Notes under the pieces: model-generated | The model's input: only the letters and a program-made list of their open reading frames with translations | Told to the model about the DNA's origin: nothing | Database searches by the model: none | Shown: in pieces, positions 55,218 to 63,498 of the stretch | Numbering within the stretch: the first letter of the stretch is position 1 | How the letters are laid out: each line of letters begins with the position of its first letter | Made by a program: the position numbers and the translations under genes | Assembly: GCF_025685655.1 (NCBI RefSeq) | Contig: NZ_JAGSYG010000003.1 | Span: 186,001-250,000 of the forward strand | Length of the DNA stretch: 64,000 bases | Origin: Acidicapsa ligni | Lineage (GTDB): Bacteria; Acidobacteriota; Terriglobia; Terriglobales; Acidobacteriaceae | Direction: 5' to 3'

Positions 55218-58200
55218 TTAGAAAATCACCTTCAAAGCAAACTGAAGGATGCGGGGAGCATATGCTGCGCTTGGGTGAAGGAAGTTAGAGGCAACAATAC
55301 CTTGGTCAGGTTCTCCATTCACGCATTCAGTATTGCCTGCGCTATTGGCGTTGTTGCCGTTTTGGCCAAAGCAGCCTGGTGAGTTATTTACGCCGGTGAA
55401 TTGCGCATGATTGAAAACGTTGAATGCTTCTGCGCGAAACTCGGTTGTCACCTTTTTCCCAATGGCAAAATGCTTGAAAACACCCATGTCAAAGTTGGTA
55501 GTCTTTGGTCCGAAGAGTGAGTTACGTCCTGAGTTTCCGAATGTCAACCCTGTGGGTTCGTTGTAGGCAGCAGGGTTAAAGAGCAATGGGCCATAAACAC
55601 CCGCCTGTCTTTTCGGTCCAGTGACATGATGTTTACTTACACCAGGAGCAAAATCGACATAAGATCCTGTCCCATTTCCATTGGCTACGCCAGCATTATC
55701 GTAGTAATACCCGTTCACAATGCTAAAAGGCTTTCCTGTCTGAAACGAAGTGATACCAGACCATTGCCAACCGCCAAGGATAAGTCTGGTCGCCCGATTG
55801 TACTGTTGCAGCAATGGCAGAGTGTAGATGTAGCTGAAATTAAGAATCTGCCGTTGATCAAGGTTAGAACTAGCACGATTAGCTTTGAGGTTATAGGTAT
55901 CCACAAAGTTCCCATCGTACCGGTCAGAAGCGTTGTCGATGGCGTGGCTATAAGTATAGGCCAAGGTCAACTCCAGATTTGCTGCAGTGCGACGTCCAGA
56001 AACCTGGAGCGCATTGTAATTAGAACTGGCCCCCTGACCAATTCCTGTGATGGTATCCCAACCAGGGAAATTCTGCCGGTACTGATCTACATTTACATTG
56101 CCGCAGGCTACATTTAAGTGGAGGAGTGCATCGCCTGCAACAAGGTTTCCTGCCGAGTTATAAACCGGACCACCATTGGCTGCCATTCCGCAATCTTGGT
56201 TAGTGATTGGAATACCTGCGGGATAGGGGTTTGTAGCCTGGTTAAGATCATGAAGTTGGTTGAGATCATTTTGAAGTGTGAGATGTGTTCCCTTGCTGCC
56301 CACATAGGAAACAGTCACAATAGTGTCTTTCAATATTTCCCGTTGGATGTCGAGATGATATTGCTGCATGTACGGCCATCGGACTTTATCTGTGGGGATG
56401 GAATTTACCTCTAGCGGGAAGTACTCGCCACCACCACCGATATTTTTATAACCCTGAATGTAGAACTGGATCGGGGTTTGAACGAGCGGTGGCTGATTTT
56501 CAAGCGATTCCGCATTGGCTTCGTTGCCGTTGGTGTGCTCGTAGAAAATGCCATAGGCGGCGCGAATCGCCGTCTTGCCATTGCCAAAGGGATCATAGGC
56601 AAAGCCGACGCGTGGCGCAGGGTTGAATAAGTGACCTTTCATGCAACCCTTGGGCACAGTACCGACGCCGCACTGAACTATACCGCTGAGATTATTGATG
56701 CTTTGTCCTGGACCGAAATCGAGATTGCCATTGTCCGGATCTACGGTCGGCATATTGGCTGGGTTGAAGGCTGAAGGGTCAAAGTTATAAGCAAGATTGT
56801 TCTTCTCCGTATACAAACCAAACAGACTCATGCGCAAACCAAGATTGAGCGTCAGCTTCTTGTTGACGTGCCAGTCATCCTGAATGAAAGGTTCGAAGAT
56901 TTTGAACTTGAAGTGGTACTTCGGTTCTTGATTCGATTGTGTGTAATTTGCGATATCGCCGACCAGGAAATCCGCGAAGGAATTGCCTGTACTAGGAGGA
57001 CCACCATTCGTTTGGGGTGCGGTATAGAAACTTCCACCATTTCCATTGAAGCTTAAGATGCCCTGCGTGTTGAGTTCTGCGTCTTCGTTCTTCTGATTTG
57101 CGGTGAAGTAGAAGCCGAATTTGAGGTTGTGGCTGTGAAGTAGCTTGGTTACGGTGTCCCTATAAGTATAGGTCGGGTTTGAGTTGTAGAACGGGACCGG
57201 TCCTGCATCCTGAACCAGAGATCCGAAGCTTTCTCCGCCGCCAATACTGAAGGACGGAATCTTGCCCCCGAAGTTGTTATTGAAAAGGCCGGTCATGGTC
57301 AGGCCAGGAGGAAGGTTACCAGCATTTGTGGTGTTGGTGATAGAGAGATGGTTAGCTCCATAGCCAACCATGAACTCATTGGTCAACGTATTAGAGGGGG
57401 TCCAGTTCAGATTGAACACCATCGATATGCCTGGTCCAAGCTCATGCCCTGGAATGCCAGGCAGGTTCGATATAGCCCATGGAGTCGATGTTAAGTAAAC
57501 CTGATCTGTCGAATCATGAATATAGCGGAAGGAGGCATGCAGCTTTGAATTGATCTGATGATCAATCTTGAAAAGCTCTTCATGGGAAGTGTAGGGTGCG
57601 CCGGCTGCCATCTGGAAGTATGGCAACCCATTAAACGTCGTGTTCGGCAGCGGAATGAGATTCAGGAAGATATTTGCATTGGTTGTATCGATGTAAGGAG
57701 CCACATTATTGCCAGGAAAACCTACAAGGTTGCCCGTTGCTGGGTCTGTGGAGTATGCAGGGCAGTCGGGATAGAGCGTCGGAGTTCTAATGAATGGTGT
57801 TCCTGCGGTAGGACAAAGCGTACCGTTGTAATCGCCTGCCCTTTCCGCTGCGGTCGGAATAGGAGTGTTGTAAAAACCCGGGACGTTCTCCCTGCGAAGC
57901 TCTTCCGAATAGAAGAAGAAAGTTTTATCATGTCCGTTGTAGACATGAGGGATGTAGACTGGGCCACCGATCGTACCACCGAAATCGTGCTTTTTATAGG
58001 CTTGAATAGGCTCGCCAGCAGGATTGAAGTAATTAGCCGCATTGAAGAATTGGTTGCGAAGGAATTCAAACACTTCGCCATGCAAGTGATTCGTACCTGA
58101 TTTTGTAACCGCCTCGATAGCGCCTGAACCGCTACGGCCATATTGGGCGTCATAGCTGGAGGTAAAGACTTGTACCTGATCCAGAGCATCCACATTCGGG

Positions 58201-58841
58201 AAGACATTGAGGTTAGACATGCTGCCTGAGTCCATGACATCGCCGCCATCAACTTCCCAGTTGTTGTACTCAGTACGTCCACCATTGATTGAGTAAGAGA
58301 CACTGCCACCGGGCCCAGTTTGTCCTTCGGATTGGCCAGTCTGATTACTGACGCCCGGGGAAAGCTCAACCAATTGAACAAACGACCGTCCATTCAATTC
58401 CAATTGTGTAATTTGTTTTGCTGTGATTGTTGTCGAGAGTTCAGAACTCTGGGTCTCAATGGTGCCCGCGGAGGATCCCTCCACCGACACTTCTTCGGTC
58501 TGACTACCTACTACTAATTTGGCATCGATACGTGCGTTCTGTCCGACACGAATCACAATGTTCGAGGCCACATATTTTTCAAAGTTGGGAGCAGTGACGG
58601 TCACGACGTAAGTGCCTTCACCAAGTGCCTGCACCAGGTAATCGCCTGCTGCATTGGTTATGGTTTCGCGGCGGATACCGTGTTCACTGTTGGAGACGAC
58701 TACTTTGGCTCTGGGCACCACTGCATCCGAACTATCTCGTACAGTTCCGGTGATGGACCCGTTGACTTGGGCAAGCAGTGGTAATTGGCAACAGAATATA
58801 CTCGCGATTAATAGCGCGAATAGGGCGGACTTGAATCGCAT
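55218..58841 (-). CDS. Oar-like TonB-dependent receptor with carboxypeptidase-regulatory-like domain
   Basis: 1207 residues from the ATG at 58841 (AGGAGAG upstream). Signal peptide (RFKSALFALLIASIFCCQLP then LLAQ), then a regulatory-like beta-sandwich (VNGSITGTVRDSSDAVVPRA ... GTYVVTVTAPNFEKY), a plug domain (ELNGRSFVQLVELSPGV, YSINGGRTEYNNWEVDGGDV) and a long outer-membrane barrel. It ends in a C-terminal aromatic-terminated strand (PRILQFALKVIF), as expected for Bam recognition. It probably imports oligosaccharides. No separate SusD-like gene follows. An operator-like palindrome sits 105 bases upstream. Confidence 0.9.
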   Translation of the reverse strand: MRFKSALFALLIASIFCCQLPLLAQVNGSITGTVRDSSDAVVPRAKVVVSNSEHGIRRETITNAAGDYLVQALGEGTYVVTVTAPNFEKYVASNIVIRVGQNARIDAKLVVGSQTEEVSVEGSSAGTIETQSSELSTTITAKQITQLELNGRSFVQLVELSPGVSNQTGQSEGQTGPGGSVSYSINGGRTEYNNWEVDGGDVMDSGSMSNLNVFPNVDALDQVQVFTSSYDAQYGRSGSGAIEAVTKSGTNHLHGEVFEFLRNQFFNAANYFNPAGEPIQAYKKHDFGGTIGGPVYIPHVYNGHDKTFFFYSEELRRENVPGFYNTPIPTAAERAGDYNGTLCPTAGTPFIRTPTLYPDCPAYSTDPATGNLVGFPGNNVAPYIDTTNANIFLNLIPLPNTTFNGLPYFQMAAGAPYTSHEELFKIDHQINSKLHASFRYIHDSTDQVYLTSTPWAISNLPGIPGHELGPGISMVFNLNWTPSNTLTNEFMVGYGANHLSITNTTNAGNLPPGLTMTGLFNNNFGGKIPSFSIGGGESFGSLVQDAGPVPFYNSNPTYTYRDTVTKLLHSHNLKFGFYFTANQKNEDAELNTQGILSFNGNGGSFYTAPQTNGGPPSTGNSFADFLVGDIANYTQSNQEPKYHFKFKIFEPFIQDDWHVNKKLTLNLGLRMSLFGLYTEKNNLAYNFDPSAFNPANMPTVDPDNGNLDFGPGQSINNLSGIVQCGVGTVPKGCMKGHLFNPAPRVGFAYDPFGNGKTAIRAAYGIFYEHTNGNEANAESLENQPPLVQTPIQFYIQGYKNIGGGGEYFPLEVNSIPTDKVRWPYMQQYHLDIQREILKDTIVTVSYVGSKGTHLTLQNDLNQLHDLNQATNPYPAGIPITNQDCGMAANGGPVYNSAGNLVAGDALLHLNVACGNVNVDQYRQNFPGWDTITGIGQGASSNYNALQVSGRRTAANLELTLAYTYSHAIDNASDRYDGNFVDTYNLKANRASSNLDQRQILNFSYIYTLPLLQQYNRATRLILGGWQWSGITSFQTGKPFSIVNGYYYDNAGVANGNGTGSYVDFAPGVSKHHVTGPKRQAGVYGPLLFNPAAYNEPTGLTFGNSGRNSLFGPKTTNFDMGVFKHFAIGKKVTTEFRAEAFNVFNHAQFTGVNNSPGCFGQNGNNANSAGNTECVNGEPDQGIVASNFLHPSAAYAPRILQFALKVIF

Positions 58842-58945
58842 AGCTGGCTCTCCTGGCAATACAGTGTTGAAATTTGATGTGCTCACGGGTATGTGCGTTC
58901 GAACGACGCTCTTACTTACCAGCGACGCAAAAATACTACAACATT

Positions 58946-58961
58946 TTTGAAACGTTTAAAA
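58946..58961. promoter_or_regulatory. LacI-type operator candidate upstream of the TonB receptor gene
   Basis: TTGAAACGTTTAAA (58947-58960) is nearly palindromic around CG and identical in reverse complement to the site at 61535-61548. On the minus strand it lies just upstream of a TAGTAT box (58933-58938). Confidence 0.65.
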
Positions 58962-59013
58962 ACCCAACTTTTCAGGATCGTAAAAAACACTTTCCTGGCG
59001 CTCACAACCTGAT

Positions 59014-60018
59014 CTATGGGCGCTTGGTTGTCTCTCGTTGGATCAGGGCTGGTGAGATACGCACGGTCAAAGGCTCACCCGTCAGTTTCCCCTCAACTCT
59101 GTCGATAAGCATGGTTGCCGCGCGTTTACCTATCTCATAACTTGGCTGAACGACGGTTGTCAAATGTGGATGAAAGGCCATCTCTTCCATAAAGTCATCA
59201 AACGTTGCCAAGCCAATATCGGCGGGGCAACGTACACGGAGCTCTTCAAAAGCTTTCAAGACGCCCAGAGTCATGACTCCATTGCATACAAAGATGGCGG
59301 AAGGGCGAGTAGTCCTCTGCAGCAACTCCTTCGCTAACCGATAGCCCGATTCCTGGCGAAAATCTCCTTCGACAATCAAATCGTCTCGAATTTCAAGACC
59401 CGCTGCTCGCAAAGCACGCTTATAACCCTGGAGCCGCTCTTTGGCTGTTTGTAACTTCAAATCACCTGTGATAATCGCAATGCTTTTGTACCCTGCTTGA
59501 ATCATGTGCTGCAGGCATTCGAAGCTGCCTCGTGCATTGTTCAGCAATACCGCGTCGGTCTTAACCGAAGGAACCGCGCGGTCTACGCAGACAACGGCTA
59601 TTCCTGCCTCAATAGCACTCTGAATGTGAACCGAATTTGTACCTGATGCTGGCGCCAGTAGAATCCCATCCACGCGCCTGGAGCGCAGCGTAGAGAAGAC
59701 CTCTTGCTCCCTGGCGATTTGCTCGTCGGTATTGGCGGTCAGCAGCAGATAACCACATTCAAATGCTTTGTCCTCCGCTCCTCGGATGATCTCCGGGAAA
59801 AACGGGTTTGTGATGTCTGGCTGCACCATCGCAATCATGCATGTTTGCCTGACCTTAAGGCTTCGTGCGATTTCATTGGGATGATATTGCAGTTCTTCGA
59901 TTGCAGCTTCTACTCGTTCACGGAGTGTAGTACTTACCCGTGCTGTACTTCGAATAACATTCGACACCGTGGCGATCGATACACCAGCGCGTTTCGCTAC
60001 GTCTACGATCGTGGGCAT
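59014..60018 (-). CDS. LacI-family transcriptional regulator
   Basis: 334 residues. N-terminal HTH PTIVDVAKRAGVSIATVSNV with hinge helix PNEIARSLKVRQ, then a periplasmic-binding-protein-like effector domain (IAMVQPDITNPFFPEIIRGA, RRVDGILLAPASG, AIITGDL, ATFDDFMEEMAFHPHLTTVV). Located between the TonB receptor and the GH172 gene, with operator-like palindromes upstream of itself and of both neighbours; effector probably a furanose-containing sugar. The HTH loop motif predicts binding to a CG-centred palindrome such as AAACGTTT. Confidence 0.93.
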   Translation of the reverse strand: MPTIVDVAKRAGVSIATVSNVIRSTARVSTTLRERVEAAIEELQYHPNEIARSLKVRQTCMIAMVQPDITNPFFPEIIRGAEDKAFECGYLLLTANTDEQIAREQEVFSTLRSRRVDGILLAPASGTNSVHIQSAIEAGIAVVCVDRAVPSVKTDAVLLNNARGSFECLQHMIQAGYKSIAIITGDLKLQTAKERLQGYKRALRAAGLEIRDDLIVEGDFRQESGYRLAKELLQRTTRPSAIFVCNGVMTLGVLKAFEELRVRCPADIGLATFDDFMEEMAFHPHLTTVVQPSYEIGKRAATMLIDRVEGKLTGEPLTVRISPALIQRETTKRP

Positions 60019-60194
60019 AGTTCAGATATCCAAGACAATTAAAGTTGAAACGTACTGTGCTTCCCTCACGCGGGATTTACTCCTGCAAAGGAAATTACCA
60101 ACGGCGATTTCATTGCGATACAAAAACGTCTACCGTAAGACCGTGCCGTTTGAAGCGATTAGAATGCCGATTTACCGTTACAGACGTTTTATTA

Positions 60195-60206
60195 TTAAAC
60201 GTTTAA
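60195..60206. promoter_or_regulatory. LacI-type operator candidate upstream of the regulator gene
   Basis: TTAAACGTTTAA is a perfect 12-base palindrome, 177 bases upstream of the lacI-type start. ACGTTT (60184-60189) and AAACGT (60197-60202) add a second dyad in the same place. It suggests autoregulation, although the distance is large. Confidence 0.55.
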
Positions 60207-60272
60207 AAAAGCAAGAGGAAATCATAAAAATGATCAAAATAGGTTAAATCGATCAAATGACCCTCCCAACAA

Positions 60273-60301
60273 GCCAATCAAGCATAGGTTGCTTGATTGG
60301 C
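60273..60301. terminator. Hairpin after the GH172 gene
   Basis: GCCAATCAAGCA and TGCTTGATTGGC are perfect 12-base arms around TAGGT, 15 bases downstream of the stop at 60316. On the minus strand it is followed by TTGTTGG, a weak U-tract. Confidence 0.6.
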
Positions 60302-60315
60302 CTGCGCGCGCATGG

Positions 60316-61488
60316 CTACGGGTTCTTTCCGGCATTGCCTGGGCCGCCGACTGGATAGATTCGAGGTATTCTCTCTTCCACTGAGGGCAATGGGGGAAAC
60401 GCTGCATGGGGCTCCGTTTGATACCAGTACGCTACTGAAAACATATTGTCTGAGCGGGCATTTGCATGGCCGTGTTCAATGGTCGCTTTGAATGACCTGG
60501 TGAATGGAATGGGTGAGTCCAGATGGAATCTGTACACTGATGAGCGACTACCAGCTAACTCTTCCCCTTTGACGGGCGCGCCGAAACTCGCATACGAAAA
60601 TGGATGGCTGCCAAAGTCCCAGGCTCCCAGAAAGTAGTCTTCTGTACCTGTTCCATTGATAGACGGCGTCTTTTCTCCATCGACGAAGAACATATCATCG
60701 CCTTCGCCCCACCAACCATCCTGATTCTGCAGCACGGACATCGTCACGCCTACAAAGTGACCGCGGCCTGTCGCTTCCATCCAGACGTAGTTGCCATCGC
60801 CATTGAGGTTTTTCTTGTCGTTGACGAGGGGATCGCCATTACTCTTCCAGTCCGTTGTCCAACCTTTTGCCGGAGTAGCCTGTCGGTACTCTGCATGAAA
60901 ATACAGGGTGTCAGACGGCAATGGTTGAGAGTAAGCGCGATAGTCGATGTTGTAGTAAAAGGAGTCAACATCCTCCTGCCCTTGATTCGTTACCGTGATA
61001 CGGGCTTTCTTCCGGAAAGGCATCTGGAAGAAAGCGTTCAAGGCCTTGTCGGGTGCGACGGACAAGGGCGCGGACTCATAGAGAAAATACTGGCCTAGAC
61101 CAAGGCCGAAAAAATCTCCGATAGGAGCTTCCACGCTTGGGGAGGATTCATCGTCCCAATACATGCGGAGTACAAGTTTTTTGAGATGGAGGTCTTCAGG
61201 TGAGGCGATGGTGAACCAGATATGCGTAATGATGCCCGGTCCAGATTCATCCAGAATAGTGGCTGTTGCCCCGGCGGCTATGTGGATCGCATCGGCATTC
61301 GCCCCGGTACGGTCATAACTCGACACCCGCTTTTGCACGTATGCATGCGGAGTTATCAGCCCGGCCATTATTCCACCTGTTCCATCTGCTCCACTCTGGG
61401 CGGACGAAATACCTGTCGCGGTCAGCAGACCCAACACCAGCGTCGTGAGTGTAAACATACGTCTGCAAAGAATCCTCAAATTACACAT
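60316..61488 (-). CDS. Secreted DUF2961 / GH172-family enzyme
   Basis: 390 residues from the ATG at 61488, with GGAGAAGG directly upstream. The frame stays open to a TTG at 61548, but that codon lies inside the operator. Signal peptide (MFTLTTLVLGLLTATGISS then AQ). The mature enzyme has the DUF2961 pattern: RVSSYDRTGAN, ATILDESGPGIITHIWFT, LVLRMYWDDESSPSVEAPIG, DFFGLGLGQYFLYES, MPFRKKARITVTNQG, FYYNIDYRAY, WWGEGDDMFFVDGEKTPSIN, GTGTEDYFLGAWDFG and RFHLDSPIPFTRSFKATIEH. The two acidic motifs GEGDD and GTEDYF are typical of GH172, a family acting on fructofuranosides or arabinofuranosides. Substrate is inferred from the adjacent GH51 gene. Confidence 0.88.
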   Translation of the reverse strand: MCNLRILCRRMFTLTTLVLGLLTATGISSAQSGADGTGGIMAGLITPHAYVQKRVSSYDRTGANADAIHIAAGATATILDESGPGIITHIWFTIASPEDLHLKKLVLRMYWDDESSPSVEAPIGDFFGLGLGQYFLYESAPLSVAPDKALNAFFQMPFRKKARITVTNQGQEDVDSFYYNIDYRAYSQPLPSDTLYFHAEYRQATPAKGWTTDWKSNGDPLVNDKKNLNGDGNYVWMEATGRGHFVGVTMSVLQNQDGWWGEGDDMFFVDGEKTPSINGTGTEDYFLGAWDFGSHPFSYASFGAPVKGEELAGSRSSVYRFHLDSPIPFTRSFKATIEHGHANARSDNMFSVAYWYQTEPHAAFPPLPSVEERIPRIYPVGGPGNAGKNP

Positions 61489-61534
61489 TCCTTCTCCATG
61501 TCCATCTAAACTTTGGAGAAGTCTACTCTCACGC

Positions 61535-61548
61535 TTTAAACGTTTCAA
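61535..61548. promoter_or_regulatory. LacI-type operator candidate between GH172 and the divergent gene
   Basis: TTTAAACGTTTCAA, reverse complement of the site upstream of the TonB receptor gene (14 identical bases). It lies 47 bases upstream of the GH172 start and 80 bases upstream of the divergent gene, so it could control both. Confidence 0.65.
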
Positions 61549-61627
61549 TACTTAATGTACGATGGGGCATCGAGACCGCCCCTGTATACGCCTTACGGGA
61601 ATCCTGTCAGCTCGAATCGGAAGACGA

Positions 61628-62710
61628 ATGAAACTACGACTGCATTTACTCATCCTCTTGACTGCCCTTTTTGCGCCTTCTATCTTCGCGCAGAGTTCGG
61701 ACTGGGTACGTCCAGCAAAAGCCGGCGACCCGTTGATCTGGGGCCGCAAAGATGGCATTGTCTTTGGCCTTCCCTCCCCTGGAGGGATGCCTGGGCCTCG
61801 CGGCTTGATCCGCATCGGTACAATCGACCGCAGCACCGGCGAGGCGAACCTACTGAATTTTGTCGCCGTTGAGCCAGCAACAAAAGGCAAGAAGCTGCGA
61901 GGAGACCGTATGGGTTTCAGCGAGCTTGAAAAGAGCAAACTGGATCACGGAATGAATGGGGCGCGCTTGTGGGTCTCGGCGAGCAGCTCGGCCGATATGG
62001 CGGCATCACAACAGGTCCAAAACGTAAGTGGAACTATAGAGACAAAACATGAGGACGGCCACGACGTAGAGATTCTCTCAGTACGGGTTGAGATTGAGCG
62101 CTTCACGCAAAATGGAGCTCATGTTTATCTGCTGCTATCGATCCGAAGCGATCACCCTGACGAAGTGCGCTTTGCTGCATACCCCTACAGCGACAGCAAG
62201 CCACTCGATGAGGTTGTGTTTACCGCAACCATGGGAGCATACGAGCGGCTGCGACTGCTATGGTTGAAAAATCGTGTTGTCGACAGCCGGAAACTGTACG
62301 ATCCGTACGCGGGTTATGATTTTGCGGAGAAGGATACCTATCCGTTGCAGGAGATGCTGCGCGACAGTCAGGGTAATCCGATCGCTCTTTGCACATCCAG
62401 TGAGCGAACTCCGTCCCAATCACGGAATCCAGATGCAAAGGCGAACTGGTATTACGCCGGTCCGAGAATCACACAGTATTGGACTATCCCCGCAAAAGAC
62501 ATCGCGCCTAATTTACGAGTAAGGGTGAATGGCCGCCACACGTACTGGCAATCGAAGAATGAAATTCCAGGCGGAACAACGTTTGAAAATTTTGAATTGC
62601 GCGAACAATTCAGCCCTGGGCAAACATTCATCTTTGGCGTTAGTCAGAATGAGCCCTTTGCCTGGAAGCCTGCTCTCACCGATCTTGGGCCTGAGGCTCA
62701 CTTGGAGTGA
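61628..62710 (+). CDS. Secreted protein of unknown function, divergent to GH172
   Basis: 360 residues from the ATG at 61628 (GGAAG five bases upstream). Signal peptide (KLRLHLLILLTALFAPSIFA then Q). The mature protein has no recognised domain; visible segments include ILSVRVEIERFTQNGAHVYL, RLRLLWLKNRVVDSRKLYDP with NWYYAGPRITQYWTIPAKDI and a Gly-Gln-Thr-Phe ending. The shape suggests a beta-rich fold, possibly carbohydrate-active. Shared operator with the GH172 gene suggests participation in the same pathway. Confidence 0.78.
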   Translation: MKLRLHLLILLTALFAPSIFAQSSDWVRPAKAGDPLIWGRKDGIVFGLPSPGGMPGPRGLIRIGTIDRSTGEANLLNFVAVEPATKGKKLRGDRMGFSELEKSKLDHGMNGARLWVSASSSADMAASQQVQNVSGTIETKHEDGHDVEILSVRVEIERFTQNGAHVYLLLSIRSDHPDEVRFAAYPYSDSKPLDEVVFTATMGAYERLRLLWLKNRVVDSRKLYDPYAGYDFAEKDTYPLQEMLRDSQGNPIALCTSSERTPSQSRNPDAKANWYYAGPRITQYWTIPAKDIAPNLRVRVNGRHTYWQSKNEIPGGTTFENFELREQFSPGQTFIFGVSQNEPFAWKPALTDLGPEAHLE

Positions 62711-62715
62711 GCCTC
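62693..62715 (+). terminator. Hairpin at the end of the secreted protein gene
   Basis: GAGGCTCACT-TGG-AGTGAGCCTC, a perfect 10-base stem overlapping the stop codon of the gene ending at 62710. A U-tract does not follow directly, so terminator function is only likely. The 62716-62847 gap shows nothing else. Confidence 0.5.
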
Positions 62716-62847
62716 GCCTAAAATGAGGGCCATACAACAACGCCAAGCTCGATAGGATTCTGTGACTTAGGGCACTGTTAGCGAAAAAGCTGCCTTTAGA
62801 AAATCTTAACTTGCTGATTCTAAAGGAATAGTGTTGAATGTAATGAT

Positions 62848-63498
62848 ATGCCGCAAACCGGAACCGTAATCCTGCTGGTGTTCGTTCTGCTGATAGCAGC
62901 CCTGCTGCTTGTCGTTATGCAGCTTACGCGGCTTGGGTATCTGGTTCGGACATCTATTCCTGATCGTCCACGCCGTCGTGTCTTTCTCGCGTCGGTCGCC
63001 TTTTTCTTTACCTTTCTTTCGGTTCGTGTGCTGGTCTCTTTCGTCGTTCGGGGGGATGGTCCCTTCAAATGGGTGATGATGGGCGGCAAGCATATTCATC
63101 ATCTGGTTTGGGGCATCCTGATTCTGCTCTTTGTTGGCTACGGCTGGCTGCTCGATCTGGGCCGCGCACACTCACCGATCTCGATATTGCTGAGTCGCAT
63201 CATGTCCATCAGTTATGGAATCGGCGCAGCGCTCACCCTGGACGAGTTCGCCCTTTGGCTTAATCTTGACCCCGACGTTTACTGGGTCAAGACCGGCGGC
63301 CGCCTCAGCATCGATGCAGTCATTCTCTTCGGCTCCCTGCTCATGATTGGAGCCTGGGGCGCGCCCTTTTTCCAATCGCTGCAGAAGCTCTGGCTCAAGG
63401 GCGGGATGCTCCGCCACAATGTATCCAAACCGATCAGGCGCGTGCGGTGGCCTCGTCGGCGTAAAGGTCCGCGATCAACCCCGCGTATCGCTCCGTAA
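62848..63498 (+). CDS. Small polytopic membrane protein of unknown function
   Basis: 216 residues with five hydrophobic segments (first TVILLVFVLLIAALLLVVMQ). Conserved-looking polar residues occur inside the membrane part: GKHIHHLVWGILILL (three His close together) and GIGAALTLDEFALWL with an acidic pair. The C terminus is strongly basic and ends in a Pro/Arg-rich tail. Its last 65 bases overlap the acyl-CoA synthetase gene on the other strand. Function unknown; metal or lipid binding by the histidines is only a thought. Confidence 0.7.
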   Translation: MPQTGTVILLVFVLLIAALLLVVMQLTRLGYLVRTSIPDRPRRRVFLASVAFFFTFLSVRVLVSFVVRGDGPFKWVMMGGKHIHHLVWGILILLFVGYGWLLDLGRAHSPISILLSRIMSISYGIGAALTLDEFALWLNLDPDVYWVKTGGRLSIDAVILFGSLLMIGAWGAPFFQSLQKLWLKGGMLRHNVSKPIRRVRWPRRRKGPRSTPRIAP

